From Gammaproteobacteria bacterium (GTDB taxonomy: Bacteria > Pseudomonadota > Gammaproteobacteria > Steroidobacterales > XN24): 38,895 nt of DNA. The DNA lies in the NCBI GenBank assembly GCA_029287575.1, contig JARFQW010000183.1:1-38895 (forward strand). The letters are read 5' to 3'. Positions 32,902 to 38,895 of the stretch are shown piece by piece. Made by a program: the position numbers and the translations under genes. Numbering within the stretch: position 1 is the stretch's first letter; every line of letters begins with the position of its first letter. Below the pieces are notes generated by a model that saw only the letters and a list, made by a program, of their open reading frames with translations, made no database searches and was not told where the DNA came from.

Positions 32902-33510
32902 TCACGGCTCCACAGCCTGGAATTCGATCATCCGTTCCAGCCGCCGGGCTCCGGGGCCCGCGCCGGGAGACGGCGCATAGACCCAGCGTTTGACTGCCCG
33001 TATCGCGGCCCGGTTGAAGATTCTCTGGGGGCTGGCCTCGACCACCGACACGTTTTCCACCCGACCGTCAGGGCGCACGTCGAAGGCCACCCTGACCCAG
33101 CCATTGGTGCTGCTGAGAAGCGCCTCTCTCGGATACTCCGGCTCGACCCGGTTCACCAGTTCAGGCTCTCTGTTCACGGCAGGTTCGAAGCTGCCGAGCT
33201 CGGGTGCGTTACGGAACTCGGGGGCGAACGCCGGCATGTCCGGCAAGTCCATGGAAACATCGAGGTCCGGTCGGTCCGCCCGTGGCGCCGAGTTGGACAC
33301 GGTGGATCCGAGGGCCTGGGGAGCGCTCAGCGCGGCGGGCATTTCCGGTGCTTCCCGGGCACGTTCGCCGTTGCTGACCGTAAGTTCGCCAAACGATCCC
33401 TTGGGGGCGTTGCCGGGCGCCGCGGCCAGGGCGGCATACGACGTCAACAGCAGGACCCCCGCCCAGCCGGCGCCGCCGCGAGTCCCTCGATGTCCAGTGT
33501 TCCGGGTCAT
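32902..33510 (-). CDS. TonB-like energy-transducer family protein
   Basis: A 202-residue protein with a hydrophobic N-terminal segment (about 15-31, signal anchor or signal peptide), a roughly 85-residue Pro/Glu/Ala-rich spacer that would cross the periplasm, and a TonB C-terminal domain: VNRVEPEYPREAL, then VRVAFDVRPDGRVENVSVVE and AAIRAVKRWVYAP. I chose the ATG at 33510 because the anchor begins there; the longer open frame upstream overlaps a different gene. No ExbB, ExbD or TonB-dependent receptor gene lies nearby, and the spacer is short and poor in Pro-Lys repeats, so it may serve a scaffold or envelope role instead of iron uptake. Confidence 0.82.
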   Translation of the reverse strand: MTRNTGHRGTRGGAGWAGVLLLTSYAALAAAPGNAPKGSFGELTVSNGERAREAPEMPAALSAPQALGSTVSNSAPRADRPDLDVSMDLPDMPAFAPEFRNAPELGSFEPAVNREPELVNRVEPEYPREALLSSTNGWVRVAFDVRPDGRVENVSVVEASPQRIFNRAAIRAVKRWVYAPSPGAGPGARRLERMIEFQAVEP

Positions 33511-33626
33511 CTCCGCCGTACCGTTCCCGGCGAAGCATTGCGCCGGGAAGTGATTTATGACGAATTCAACATAGGCCTTAGGGCCATAAATGGCTGTGAT
33601 CCATGTCGCGGATTGCCGACACGCTG

Positions 33627-33887
33627 TCAGCCCGGGCTGGATCCAGTCTGGCTGCGGGCCCGGCCCCGGGCACCCACCCACTGGCCACCGAAATAGGCAG
33701 CAACCAAAACCGGCACCTGGGACCAGTGCCAGCCGTACTCGGTCAGCAGACGCGCCGCGATGATCAGGGGCACCGCTGCATGCACGGCAACAAACCACAG
33801 CGGGGAGAATTTTCTCACGCTCTGGCGCCACCAGCCGAACGGGACGTTCACGGCAAATACGAACAGGGCAAAGAGTACGAGCTGCAC
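33627..33887 (-). CDS. Small conserved inner-membrane protein
   Basis: An 86-residue, highly hydrophobic protein with two or three membrane segments (QLVLFALFVFAVNVPFGWW; LWFVAVHAAVPLIIAARLL; VPVLVAAYFGGQWVGA) and aromatic/basic loops. I believe small proteins of this pattern recur in other gammaproteobacteria, but I cannot name a family. The start is a GTG at 33887, one base behind the DUF3080 stop, with CAGGGAAG upstream, so it is probably translated with that gene. Function unknown. The 116 bases below it (33511-33626), before the TonB-like gene, show no obvious terminator. Confidence 0.7.
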   Translation of the reverse strand: MQLVLFALFVFAVNVPFGWWRQSVRKFSPLWFVAVHAAVPLIIAARLLTEYGWHWSQVPVLVAAYFGGQWVGARGRARSQTGSSPG

Positions 33888-33888
33888 G

Positions 33889-34950
33889 TCAGTCTTCCCT
33901 GCTCGTGCAGCGGGCGGAAAATTCCGACCAGGCGTTCCGGTGTTGCCCGTACGCGGCCAAAAACGCGGGCCAGATTCCTTTGTCGTTTGCGGGATTCATC
34001 AGCTGCTGATAGTAGTCCATGAAGCCTTCCGGCGGCGCAACGGATTGCGCTGCAAGGAGCCGGTCCAGGGCTCGTTGCCAGCGGCTTCCTGCCGCCGATA
34101 GGGCGGCCAGCCACTGCGCCACGTCCCCGCCTTCGAAACGCTCTCGTGCGGCCTTCAGGTCCGTCTCGGTTGAAGACGGGCAGGAGATGGTGGCAAGGGC
34201 CTGGCTTGCCACGGCAAGTTCGCCGGTGGCCCGGCCCAGGGACTTGGCCAGTCGTCCGCCATGGCCGCTGCGCTCGAGGTCTTCGAAATACCCGATCAGC
34301 ACATCCCGGGATATCGATGCGTCCTCCTGCCCGTAGCGACTCACCATTTCCGCGAGGCCCCGGAGGGCTTTATCGGGAGCCGGTTCGGCCCTGACCGGAT
34401 CGAGGGCCGGGGCCGAGACGCGGTACAGGGCGGCAAACTCGCGGCTCCCGATCGTCGCGTTCCAGATCATGGGTCCCGTATCCAGCCGCTTGGCCTCCAG
34501 GACTTCCCGCAGCGATGCCGCCAGTGCCGGATCCTTGCCGGACTCCTCCAGCCGTCTCAGGCACCGGGTCAGTCCGGTGATCAGCGCATGCTCGTAGACC
34601 AGGCGGAGCCCGTCTCCCTCGAGTTTGCCGAGCGCGCTGTTGCGTTCGGCCACCAGCGACCTCAGACCGCAGGCCTTGAGATCCAGGAAGTCGCCGAGGC
34701 CCACGCGAACGTCGGCACGAGGCACTTGTCGGTCGTCTGCGTCCGGATACGGAGGGGGTACGAAACGGCGTAGGGGATGCGGCGAGCCGTTCGGCGTCCG
34801 GGCCAGCCGGGACGCATAATCGGCCAGGGGCGAGGGGTCAGGCTGACCGGTACACGCGACCTGCAGAAGGGGGGCCAGTCCGGCGGCCAGAAACACCGCT
34901 GTGCGCCAGAAGACGGCGGTGCATAATTCGGGAAAACGAGGTGTCAACAT
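33889..34950 (-). CDS. DUF3080 family protein, probable lipoprotein
   Basis: A 353-residue protein with an N-terminal hydrophobic segment (about 11-31) ending LLQVACTG; Cys33 would be lipidated, although the lipobox is imperfect (Gln at -3). The DUF3080 core is recognised by VGLGDFLDLKACGLRSLVAE and RNSALG, then LRLVYEHALITGLTRCLRRL, and a helical, Cys-containing C-terminus ending in GIWPAFLAAYGQHRNAWSEF. The family has no known function. The start is uncertain: ATG at 34950 overlaps the divergent pdxH ATG (CATG at 34948-34951), while upstream ATGs at 34989 and 35025 would lie inside pdxH. Confidence 0.82.
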   Translation of the reverse strand: MLTPRFPELCTAVFWRTAVFLAAGLAPLLQVACTGQPDPSPLADYASRLARTPNGSPHPLRRFVPPPYPDADDRQVPRADVRVGLGDFLDLKACGLRSLVAERNSALGKLEGDGLRLVYEHALITGLTRCLRRLEESGKDPALAASLREVLEAKRLDTGPMIWNATIGSREFAALYRVSAPALDPVRAEPAPDKALRGLAEMVSRYGQEDASISRDVLIGYFEDLERSGHGGRLAKSLGRATGELAVASQALATISCPSSTETDLKAARERFEGGDVAQWLAALSAAGSRWQRALDRLLAAQSVAPPEGFMDYYQQLMNPANDKGIWPAFLAAYGQHRNAWSEFSARCTSRED

Positions 34951-35584
34951 GGATCTAGGGGATATCAGACGGGAGTACGAGCGCGCCATGCTCTCCCGGG
35001 CCGAGCTCAAGGGCGACCCGATCACTCAGTTCGAAGCATGGTACCGCGATGCCGAGGCCGCCCAGGTTGCGGAAGTCAACGCGGTCAGCCTGTCGACGGT
35101 GGACGCTGACGGGCGGCCCACTGCCCGGACTGTGCTCGTGAAATATTTTGATGCCGATGGCTTTGTCTTTTTCACCAATACCGGGAGTCGCAAGGCCGCG
35201 GATATCGAGGCCAACCCGCATGTCTGCCTGCTGTTTTTCTGGCAGCCGCTGGAGCGGCAAGTCATCATACGCGGCGCTGCGGAGAAGGTGTCCCGGGCGG
35301 AAACGATGCGGTATTTCGCGCGCCGCCCGCGGGGCAGTCAGCTCGGGGCATGGGTATCCAGGCAGAGCTCGGTGATTTCATCACGGCAGATTCTCGCCGC
35401 CCAGCTCGAATCCATGCGCAGGAAGTTTGCCGATGGTGACGTACCGATGCCGGACTTCTGGAGCGGCTACCGGGTTCGGCCCCGGGACGTCGAGTTCTGG
35501 CAGGGTGGACGGGACCGGCTCCATGACCGCTTTCTCTATCGGCGGGCCGCCGACGGCTGGACCGTGGACCGGCTGGCCCCCTGA
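34949..35584 (+). CDS. pdxH: Pyridoxamine 5'-phosphate oxidase
   Basis: A 211-residue FMN enzyme (E. coli 218) oxidising pyridoxine or pyridoxamine 5'-phosphate to pyridoxal 5'-phosphate, the cofactor of many transaminases. Signatures are RTVLVKYFDADGFVFFTNTG (FMN and substrate binding), SRKAADIEANPHVCLLFFW, RQVIIRGAAEKVS, and the C-terminal WSGYRVRPRDVEFWQGG with the conserved Arg and His/Arg segment RLHDRFLYRR. The ATG at 34949 has GAGGTG upstream and begins the family N-terminus; the ORF is open to 34901. It is divergent from DUF3080 with overlapping start codons and converges on the lipase-like gene. Confidence 0.96.
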   Translation: MDLGDIRREYERAMLSRAELKGDPITQFEAWYRDAEAAQVAEVNAVSLSTVDADGRPTARTVLVKYFDADGFVFFTNTGSRKAADIEANPHVCLLFFWQPLERQVIIRGAAEKVSRAETMRYFARRPRGSQLGAWVSRQSSVISSRQILAAQLESMRRKFADGDVPMPDFWSGYRVRPRDVEFWQGGRDRLHDRFLYRRAADGWTVDRLAP

Positions 35585-35590
35585 CCGGAT

Positions 35591-36391
35591 TTACCCGGCG
35601 GGCGTCCCCTGGTCGGGCCAGTCGTCCGGGCAGCCCGTGATCGTATCGGGGGCGTCGTGAAGAAACCGCCCGGTGGCCAGAAACGCGGCGGTATTTTCCG
35701 CCACTTCCGTTGATCGCATGATGAACGCGTGGGACGCATTCACGATCAGGAAATCCGCCGCGCCCTCCAGACGCGTGGCACATATCGATATGATGCCGTC
35801 GTCTTCGCCCGGAATCGTGACCGTGCCAAACGGGTTCACGGTGCCGGTCCCGGCAATGATTCCGACCGGATAGTCGGGCCGTGGCAGGCTCTTCGGAAGG
35901 CTGTCCGGCTCGGTTCCGAGGGCTTCCAGTGCAGGACCCATGAGATTCGAAACCGGCCAGCGGTCCTGAAACCGGTCGGCCAGCAGACTGCCCTGGTTCG
36001 GCGGAGCCAGCATGACCAGCCGGCCGAGGTTCGTGGGCCGGGTATCGGCAATCCAGGCGCGGGCGAGGATGCCGCCCAAGGAGTGGCCCACAAAGTGCAG
36101 GCGCCCGGCATCCTCGCAGCACGCCCGTATGCGTTCATCCAGATCCGCCAGAAGGGTACCCGGGGAGTAGTCGGTGGACTCGTAGCCCAGGTTGTGCACG
36201 CGGTAACCCCGTTCCGACAGGTAGTCAGCCAGCTTCGCCATGGACTGCGCCCTGCGTCCCAGGCCGTGCAGCATCACGACGACTTCGGCTTTCGGCGCGG
36301 ATACCGGACTGTCGCTGGTGTAGGCCTCCGAGGAAGGTTGCGCGAGGAGCGCAAGCAGGCAGGCCAGGCCCTGGGTCGTAGCCTTCCTCAT
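35591..36391 (-). CDS. Secreted alpha/beta hydrolase (lipase/PGAP1-like)
   Basis: A 266-residue protein with an N-terminal signal peptide (MRKATTQGLACLLALLAQPS, about 1-23) and a lipase-type hydrolase: VVVMLHGLGRRAQSM (oxyanion turn, 37-51), FVGHSLGGILAR (nucleophile Ser104), PEXX-like acidic segment GEDDGIISI, and a C-terminal histidine in VNASHAFIM. It is most like small periplasmic esterases and triacylglycerol lipases. The ATG at 36391 overlaps the amidotransferase stop (ATGA); an upstream ATG at 36409 is inside that gene. It is last in the minus-strand four-gene operon. Substrate unknown. Confidence 0.85.
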   Translation of the reverse strand: MRKATTQGLACLLALLAQPSSEAYTSDSPVSAPKAEVVVMLHGLGRRAQSMAKLADYLSERGYRVHNLGYESTDYSPGTLLADLDERIRACCEDAGRLHFVGHSLGGILARAWIADTRPTNLGRLVMLAPPNQGSLLADRFQDRWPVSNLMGPALEALGTEPDSLPKSLPRPDYPVGIIAGTGTVNPFGTVTIPGEDDGIISICATRLEGAADFLIVNASHAFIMRSTEVAENTAAFLATGRFLHDAPDTITGCPDDWPDQGTPAG

Positions 36392-37080
36392 GGGCGTGTC
36401 GGAAACCACTCGTCGAGCAGCCTATCCAGCTGCTGGCGAAGCCTCGCATATGCGCTGGCGTCCGCCAGGATTTCGTTTCTGCTCTGCACCCGGGGGCTGT
36501 CATCGATTTCGTCGGCGCAGGCCCGGGTGAGGGCGGCAGCAATGCCGGGTGTGGTTTCGAGGTGAAACTGTATGCCGAGCGAGCGCCCTCGGACAAAGGC
36601 CTGGGTTGGGCAGGCTTCGGTGGAGGCCAGGCGCCGGCTGCCGGGCGGCAGATCGAATTGTTCGCCGTGCCAGTGAAAGACAGGGACGGCCGGATCCAGC
36701 CAGGATCCGTTGCTGGAAGGCTCCTCCGGTATGACGGAAAACCAGCCGATTTCCCTTTCAGAGCACCGAGTCACGGTTGCGCCGAGCGCGACGGCCAGCA
36801 GTTGCGCTCCGAGGCAGATACCGAGTATTGGCCGCTGCAAGGCGGCCTGTTCCCGCAGCCACTCGACCTCCGGCCGTATCCATGGATGGGCAGCTTCGTC
36901 ATGCACGCTCATCGGCCCGCCCAGGGAGACAATCCCCTCGTGGGCCGCGGTTCTGGGAAGGGGGGCGCCGGCGAAACGCATCACCGGATGCAGATCGACA
37001 CCCCGGTCCCGGGCCCAGGCGGCGATGTTGCCCGGGCCCTCGAAGTCCACGTGCTGCAGAACGTGCAGAGTCTTGATCAT
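36388..37080 (-). CDS. Class I glutamine amidotransferase-like protein
   Basis: A 230-residue stand-alone GATase1 domain like those annotated as GMP-synthase-type or gamma-glutamyl hydrolase-like. The catalytic triad is complete: Cys89 in ILGICLGAQLLA, His173 and Glu175 in GIQFHLE. The oxyanion strand is VSLGGPMSVHDE. No synthetase domain follows, so it either supplies ammonia to an unknown partner or cleaves gamma-glutamyl compounds; the sequence does not decide. It overlaps both neighbours by ATGA (37080-37077 and 36391-36388), so it belongs to one translationally coupled operon. Confidence 0.88.
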   Translation of the reverse strand: MIKTLHVLQHVDFEGPGNIAAWARDRGVDLHPVMRFAGAPLPRTAAHEGIVSLGGPMSVHDEAAHPWIRPEVEWLREQAALQRPILGICLGAQLLAVALGATVTRCSEREIGWFSVIPEEPSSNGSWLDPAVPVFHWHGEQFDLPPGSRRLASTEACPTQAFVRGRSLGIQFHLETTPGIAAALTRACADEIDDSPRVQSRNEILADASAYARLRQQLDRLLDEWFPTRP

Positions 37081-37223
37081 TCCGGCGAAAGGTCTCCATC
37101 GGCCACGCTGCAGATGATATGGACCCGGGCCGGAAAGCGAATGCCTGTGATCGGGCCGCCGGTCCGGGGACTCAGTCCCGCTCCGGGAAGGGCCGCCGCC
37201 GACTCCGGAAACTGCCGGTTCAT
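37077..37223 (-). CDS. 48-residue small ORF coupled to both neighbours
   Basis: Starts at ATG 37223, which overlaps the stop of the nitroreductase-like gene (ATGA), and ends in a TGA overlapping the ATG of the amidotransferase. It encodes MNRQFPESAAALPGAG, then ITGIRFPARVHIICSVADGD and LSPE. It is hydrophilic to moderately hydrophobic, without a clear membrane segment or signal; I do not recognise a family. The double ATGA arrangement is the main evidence. About three quarters of its codons end in G or C, fairly typical for the window. It might be a real microprotein or only a coupling reading frame that carries ribosomes across the gap. Confidence 0.5.
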   Translation of the reverse strand: MNRQFPESAAALPGAGLSPRTGGPITGIRFPARVHIICSVADGDLSPE

Positions 37224-38347
37224 ACGTCGGATCCCGAGCTGATCGTCACGAAGGCACTCAGTGGCAGCCGGAGACTGACCGGGGGCGGATACTGGGCTGC
37301 GTAGCCTACGCGGAGCAGGAACTGCGGCGGAGCGTCCAGGCCGAGACGCGTGCCGACTTCCGTCCGCCAGGGTGTCTCTTCAAGGGCCTGGCTCATGGGA
37401 TGGATGGCCACGTCCAGGGCCCGGGCCTTCAGCCAGAGGCGCTCGCACTGCCGACCGGCGCTCAGCAGGCCTTCGCTGGAATCGCCGGCGCCCGAAACCA
37501 CGATCCAACCGCCGGAGGAGCCGATTTCCTCCTTGGTTTGCCGGATAGTGGCCTCCGCGAAGGACTGGCTCAGGACGTCCTCGGACTCGAGAAAATGGCG
37601 CGCCCACCAGCCGGTGAAACCGTTGATGCCCATGGCGGCGGGTGTCAGCCCCTTGCGATGCTGTCTGGCCGCGTCGTCCGACCAGTGGATCCACTCGGAC
37701 AGTTCCTCCATCACCGGTAATCGCCGGCACTGCGCGGCAAGAGCCTCCACGGTGGCCTCGTCCAGCCAGCCGGATTCGCGGGAGTCGGGCGGGAAATACT
37801 CGGTATCGCGGGTGTCGCGGAGGAACTCGGCGACATCCGCCCGCCGTATCCGCCGTGGCGCGAAGGGTCCCCGCAGCGTGCGCCGGTTCGCGATGGCTTC
37901 CAGGTTCGCCGGCCGCGCTTCGCTGGAGCCCACGAACAGGATGGCAAGCCCGTTCTCACTGTCGGCGCCGGCCAGTTCGACCGGCCGGCCATGGTGCCGG
38001 CCCGCGTCCGCGAGGTTTTCCAGGAAGGCACCGGCGGACAACAGGGCCTCGCGCCGGGCGGGGTCGACGACGCTCAGCTGTCGCTGCGGCGCGAGTTCGA
38101 GAAACCAGCGGTCGGGCCGCTCGATCCGCACCTGCCAGGGCTGAGTGTTGTGCCCGCTGGGCGCAAGAGACGCCAGGTACAGCATTTCACAGCTTACCGG
38201 GTCCAGCTGGCCTCCCAGACTGGCAATGGACTCCGCGGCGGGAAAGTCATGGCGTCCCGCCGGGCCCGAGCACCCGGCGAGCCAGGGTGACAGGCCCGCG
38301 GCTGTCAGGCCCGCCGCGCCGGACTTGAGAAAATCACGTCGCTTCAT
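37220..38347 (-). CDS. Acg-family / nitroreductase-like FMN-binding protein with Tat signal
   Basis: A 375-residue protein starting MKRRDFLKSGAAGLTAAGLS, a twin-arginine signal, followed by WLAGCSG with a possible lipidation Cys26. The nitroreductase-type fold shows ASLAPSGHNTQPWQVRI (FMN-binding SGHNxQPW typical of the Acg/Rv2032-like group), DPARREALLSAGAFLENL and, near the end, RLWLKARALDVAIHPMSQAL. Export already folded with FMN fits the Tat route. The family is linked to stress or FMN storage in mycobacteria; its role in proteobacteria is unclear. It is first in the minus-strand operon with the 48-residue ORF, amidotransferase and lipase-like genes. Confidence 0.85.
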   Translation of the reverse strand: MKRRDFLKSGAAGLTAAGLSPWLAGCSGPAGRHDFPAAESIASLGGQLDPVSCEMLYLASLAPSGHNTQPWQVRIERPDRWFLELAPQRQLSVVDPARREALLSAGAFLENLADAGRHHGRPVELAGADSENGLAILFVGSSEARPANLEAIANRRTLRGPFAPRRIRRADVAEFLRDTRDTEYFPPDSRESGWLDEATVEALAAQCRRLPVMEELSEWIHWSDDAARQHRKGLTPAAMGINGFTGWWARHFLESEDVLSQSFAEATIRQTKEEIGSSGGWIVVSGAGDSSEGLLSAGRQCERLWLKARALDVAIHPMSQALEETPWRTEVGTRLGLDAPPQFLLRVGYAAQYPPPVSLRLPLSAFVTISSGSDV

Positions 38348-38429
38348 GGTGTTGTCTGATCTCGGCTCGATTCGCCCGGGTATGCCGTCGCGAAAGCGCT
38401 GTCGGCAAGGGTCGTGTTAAGAATAGGCC

Positions 38430-38895
38430 ATGCACATCGGTATCGACCTGGGCGGCACCAAGACGGAAATCATCGCCGTTGACAAGGGCGGCGTCGTGCT
38501 CCAGCGATCCCGCGAAGCCACGATCCGCCACTATGCGGGCTGCCTGGATCAGATCTCCAGGCTGGTCAGGGCCGTTGAGTCGCTGACCGGTCGGACGGGC
38601 ACCCTCGGCATGGGTATTCCCGGAAGCCTGTCCCCGGAAAACGGCCGGGTGCGCAACGCCAATTCCGTGTGGCTGAACGATCGCCCCCTCGGCGCGGATC
38701 TTGCCGAGCGTCTCGAACGGCCGGTGCGAATCGAGAATGACGCCAACTGTTTTGCCATATCGGAGGCCACAGACGGTGCCGCCCGGGGCGCCGCGTCCGT
38801 GTTCGGCGTGATTCTCGGAACCGGGGTGGGTGGCGGACTCGTGATCGACGGGCGCCTGCAATCCGGTGCCCAGGGAATAGCCGGCGAGTGGGGCC
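38430..38895 (+). CDS. mak: ROK-family fructokinase (Mak-like), N-terminal part
   Basis: The gene runs off the right edge after 155 codons. It starts MHIGIDLGGTKTEIIAV (ATP phosphate loop), continues with LGMGIPGSLSPENGRVRNAN, VRIENDANCFAISEATDGAA (catalytic Asp in ENDANC) and VILGTGVGGGLVIDGRL, and stops within GIAGEWG before the ROK zinc motif. Residue-level similarity to E. coli Mak (fructokinase) is high over this stretch, so ATP-dependent phosphorylation of fructose or a related hexose is likely. The 82-base divergent gap to the Tat protein gene shows no convincing promoter; the ribosome site is weak. Confidence 0.88.
   Translation, partial: MHIGIDLGGTKTEIIAVDKGGVVLQRSREATIRHYAGCLDQISRLVRAVESLTGRTGTLGMGIPGSLSPENGRVRNANSVWLNDRPLGADLAERLERPVRIENDANCFAISEATDGAARGAASVFGVILGTGVGGGLVIDGRLQSGAQGIAGEWG

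Noticed and set aside
1..38895. CRISPR arrays, tRNA or rRNA genes, insertion sequences, prophage or classical defence genes
   Set aside because: No regularly spaced repeats, no cloverleaf-like or ribosomal sequence, no transposase or integrase motifs were seen; the NYN and GIY-YIG-like proteins alone do not make a defence system.

Overview
The window is GC-rich (roughly two thirds G+C by eye), densely coding DNA from what looks like a free-living gammaproteobacterium. Pointers are a FadR/PsrA-like operator in front of a beta-oxidation operon, a WaaE-type LPS glycosyltransferase, a TorF-type porin, DUF3080, a Mak-type fructokinase, HtpX and PdxH. I cannot fix the genus. Nearly all of the sequence is assigned to genes; I see no tRNA, rRNA, CRISPR array, insertion sequence or prophage. 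The longest gene-free stretches are about 140-240 bases and are described individually. Two genes are cut by the window edges (a HerA/YjgR-type ATPase at the left, a ROK fructokinase at the right).

Layout. 1-3199: ATPase C-terminus, glutamate racemase and a membrane-anchored alpha/beta hydrolase. 3200-12616: one long plus-strand fatty-acid degradation operon (thiolase, hydratase/dehydrogenase, PaaG-like crotonase, long-chain-type acyl-CoA dehydrogenase, nitronate-monooxygenase-like flavoprotein, alpha-methylacyl-CoA racemase-like protein, second crotonase, patatin) behind a TATAAT box that overlaps a PsrA-type palindrome. 12617-15097: envelope genes (TorF-like porin, LPS-kinase-like protein, WaaE-like glycosyltransferase). 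15099-24332: minus-strand block of pyruvate dehydrogenase E1alpha-E1beta-E2, the giant NAD-glutamate dehydrogenase, a NYN/OST-HTH protein and, right behind it, a decayed C-terminal piece of phosphoglycerate mutase.

24550-29881: amino-acid catabolism. Tryptophan dioxygenase is followed by a complete 4-hydroxyphenylpyruvate-to-fumarate plus acetoacetate route (hppD-hmgA-fahA-maiA), with a divergent MarR regulator and a 22-base palindromic operator between regulator and pathway. With glutamate dehydrogenase and the beta-oxidation operon, this segment funnels amino acids and lipids into acetyl-CoA and the TCA cycle. 29926-38895: HtpX protease, HAD phosphatase, glutathione transferase, a stand-alone GIY-YIG-like protein, a TonB-like protein, a small membrane protein, DUF3080, PdxH, then a tightly coupled minus-strand operon (Acg/nitroreductase-like protein, a 48-residue small ORF, a class I glutamine amidotransferase, a lipase-like hydrolase) and the fructokinase.

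The most unusual items are the phosphoglycerate mutase remnant in frame behind the NYN gene, the start/stop-coupled small ORF at 37077-37223, the isolated GIY-YIG-like protein, and the branched-chain-capable beta-oxidation operon. I found no defence island or clearly new multi-gene system.
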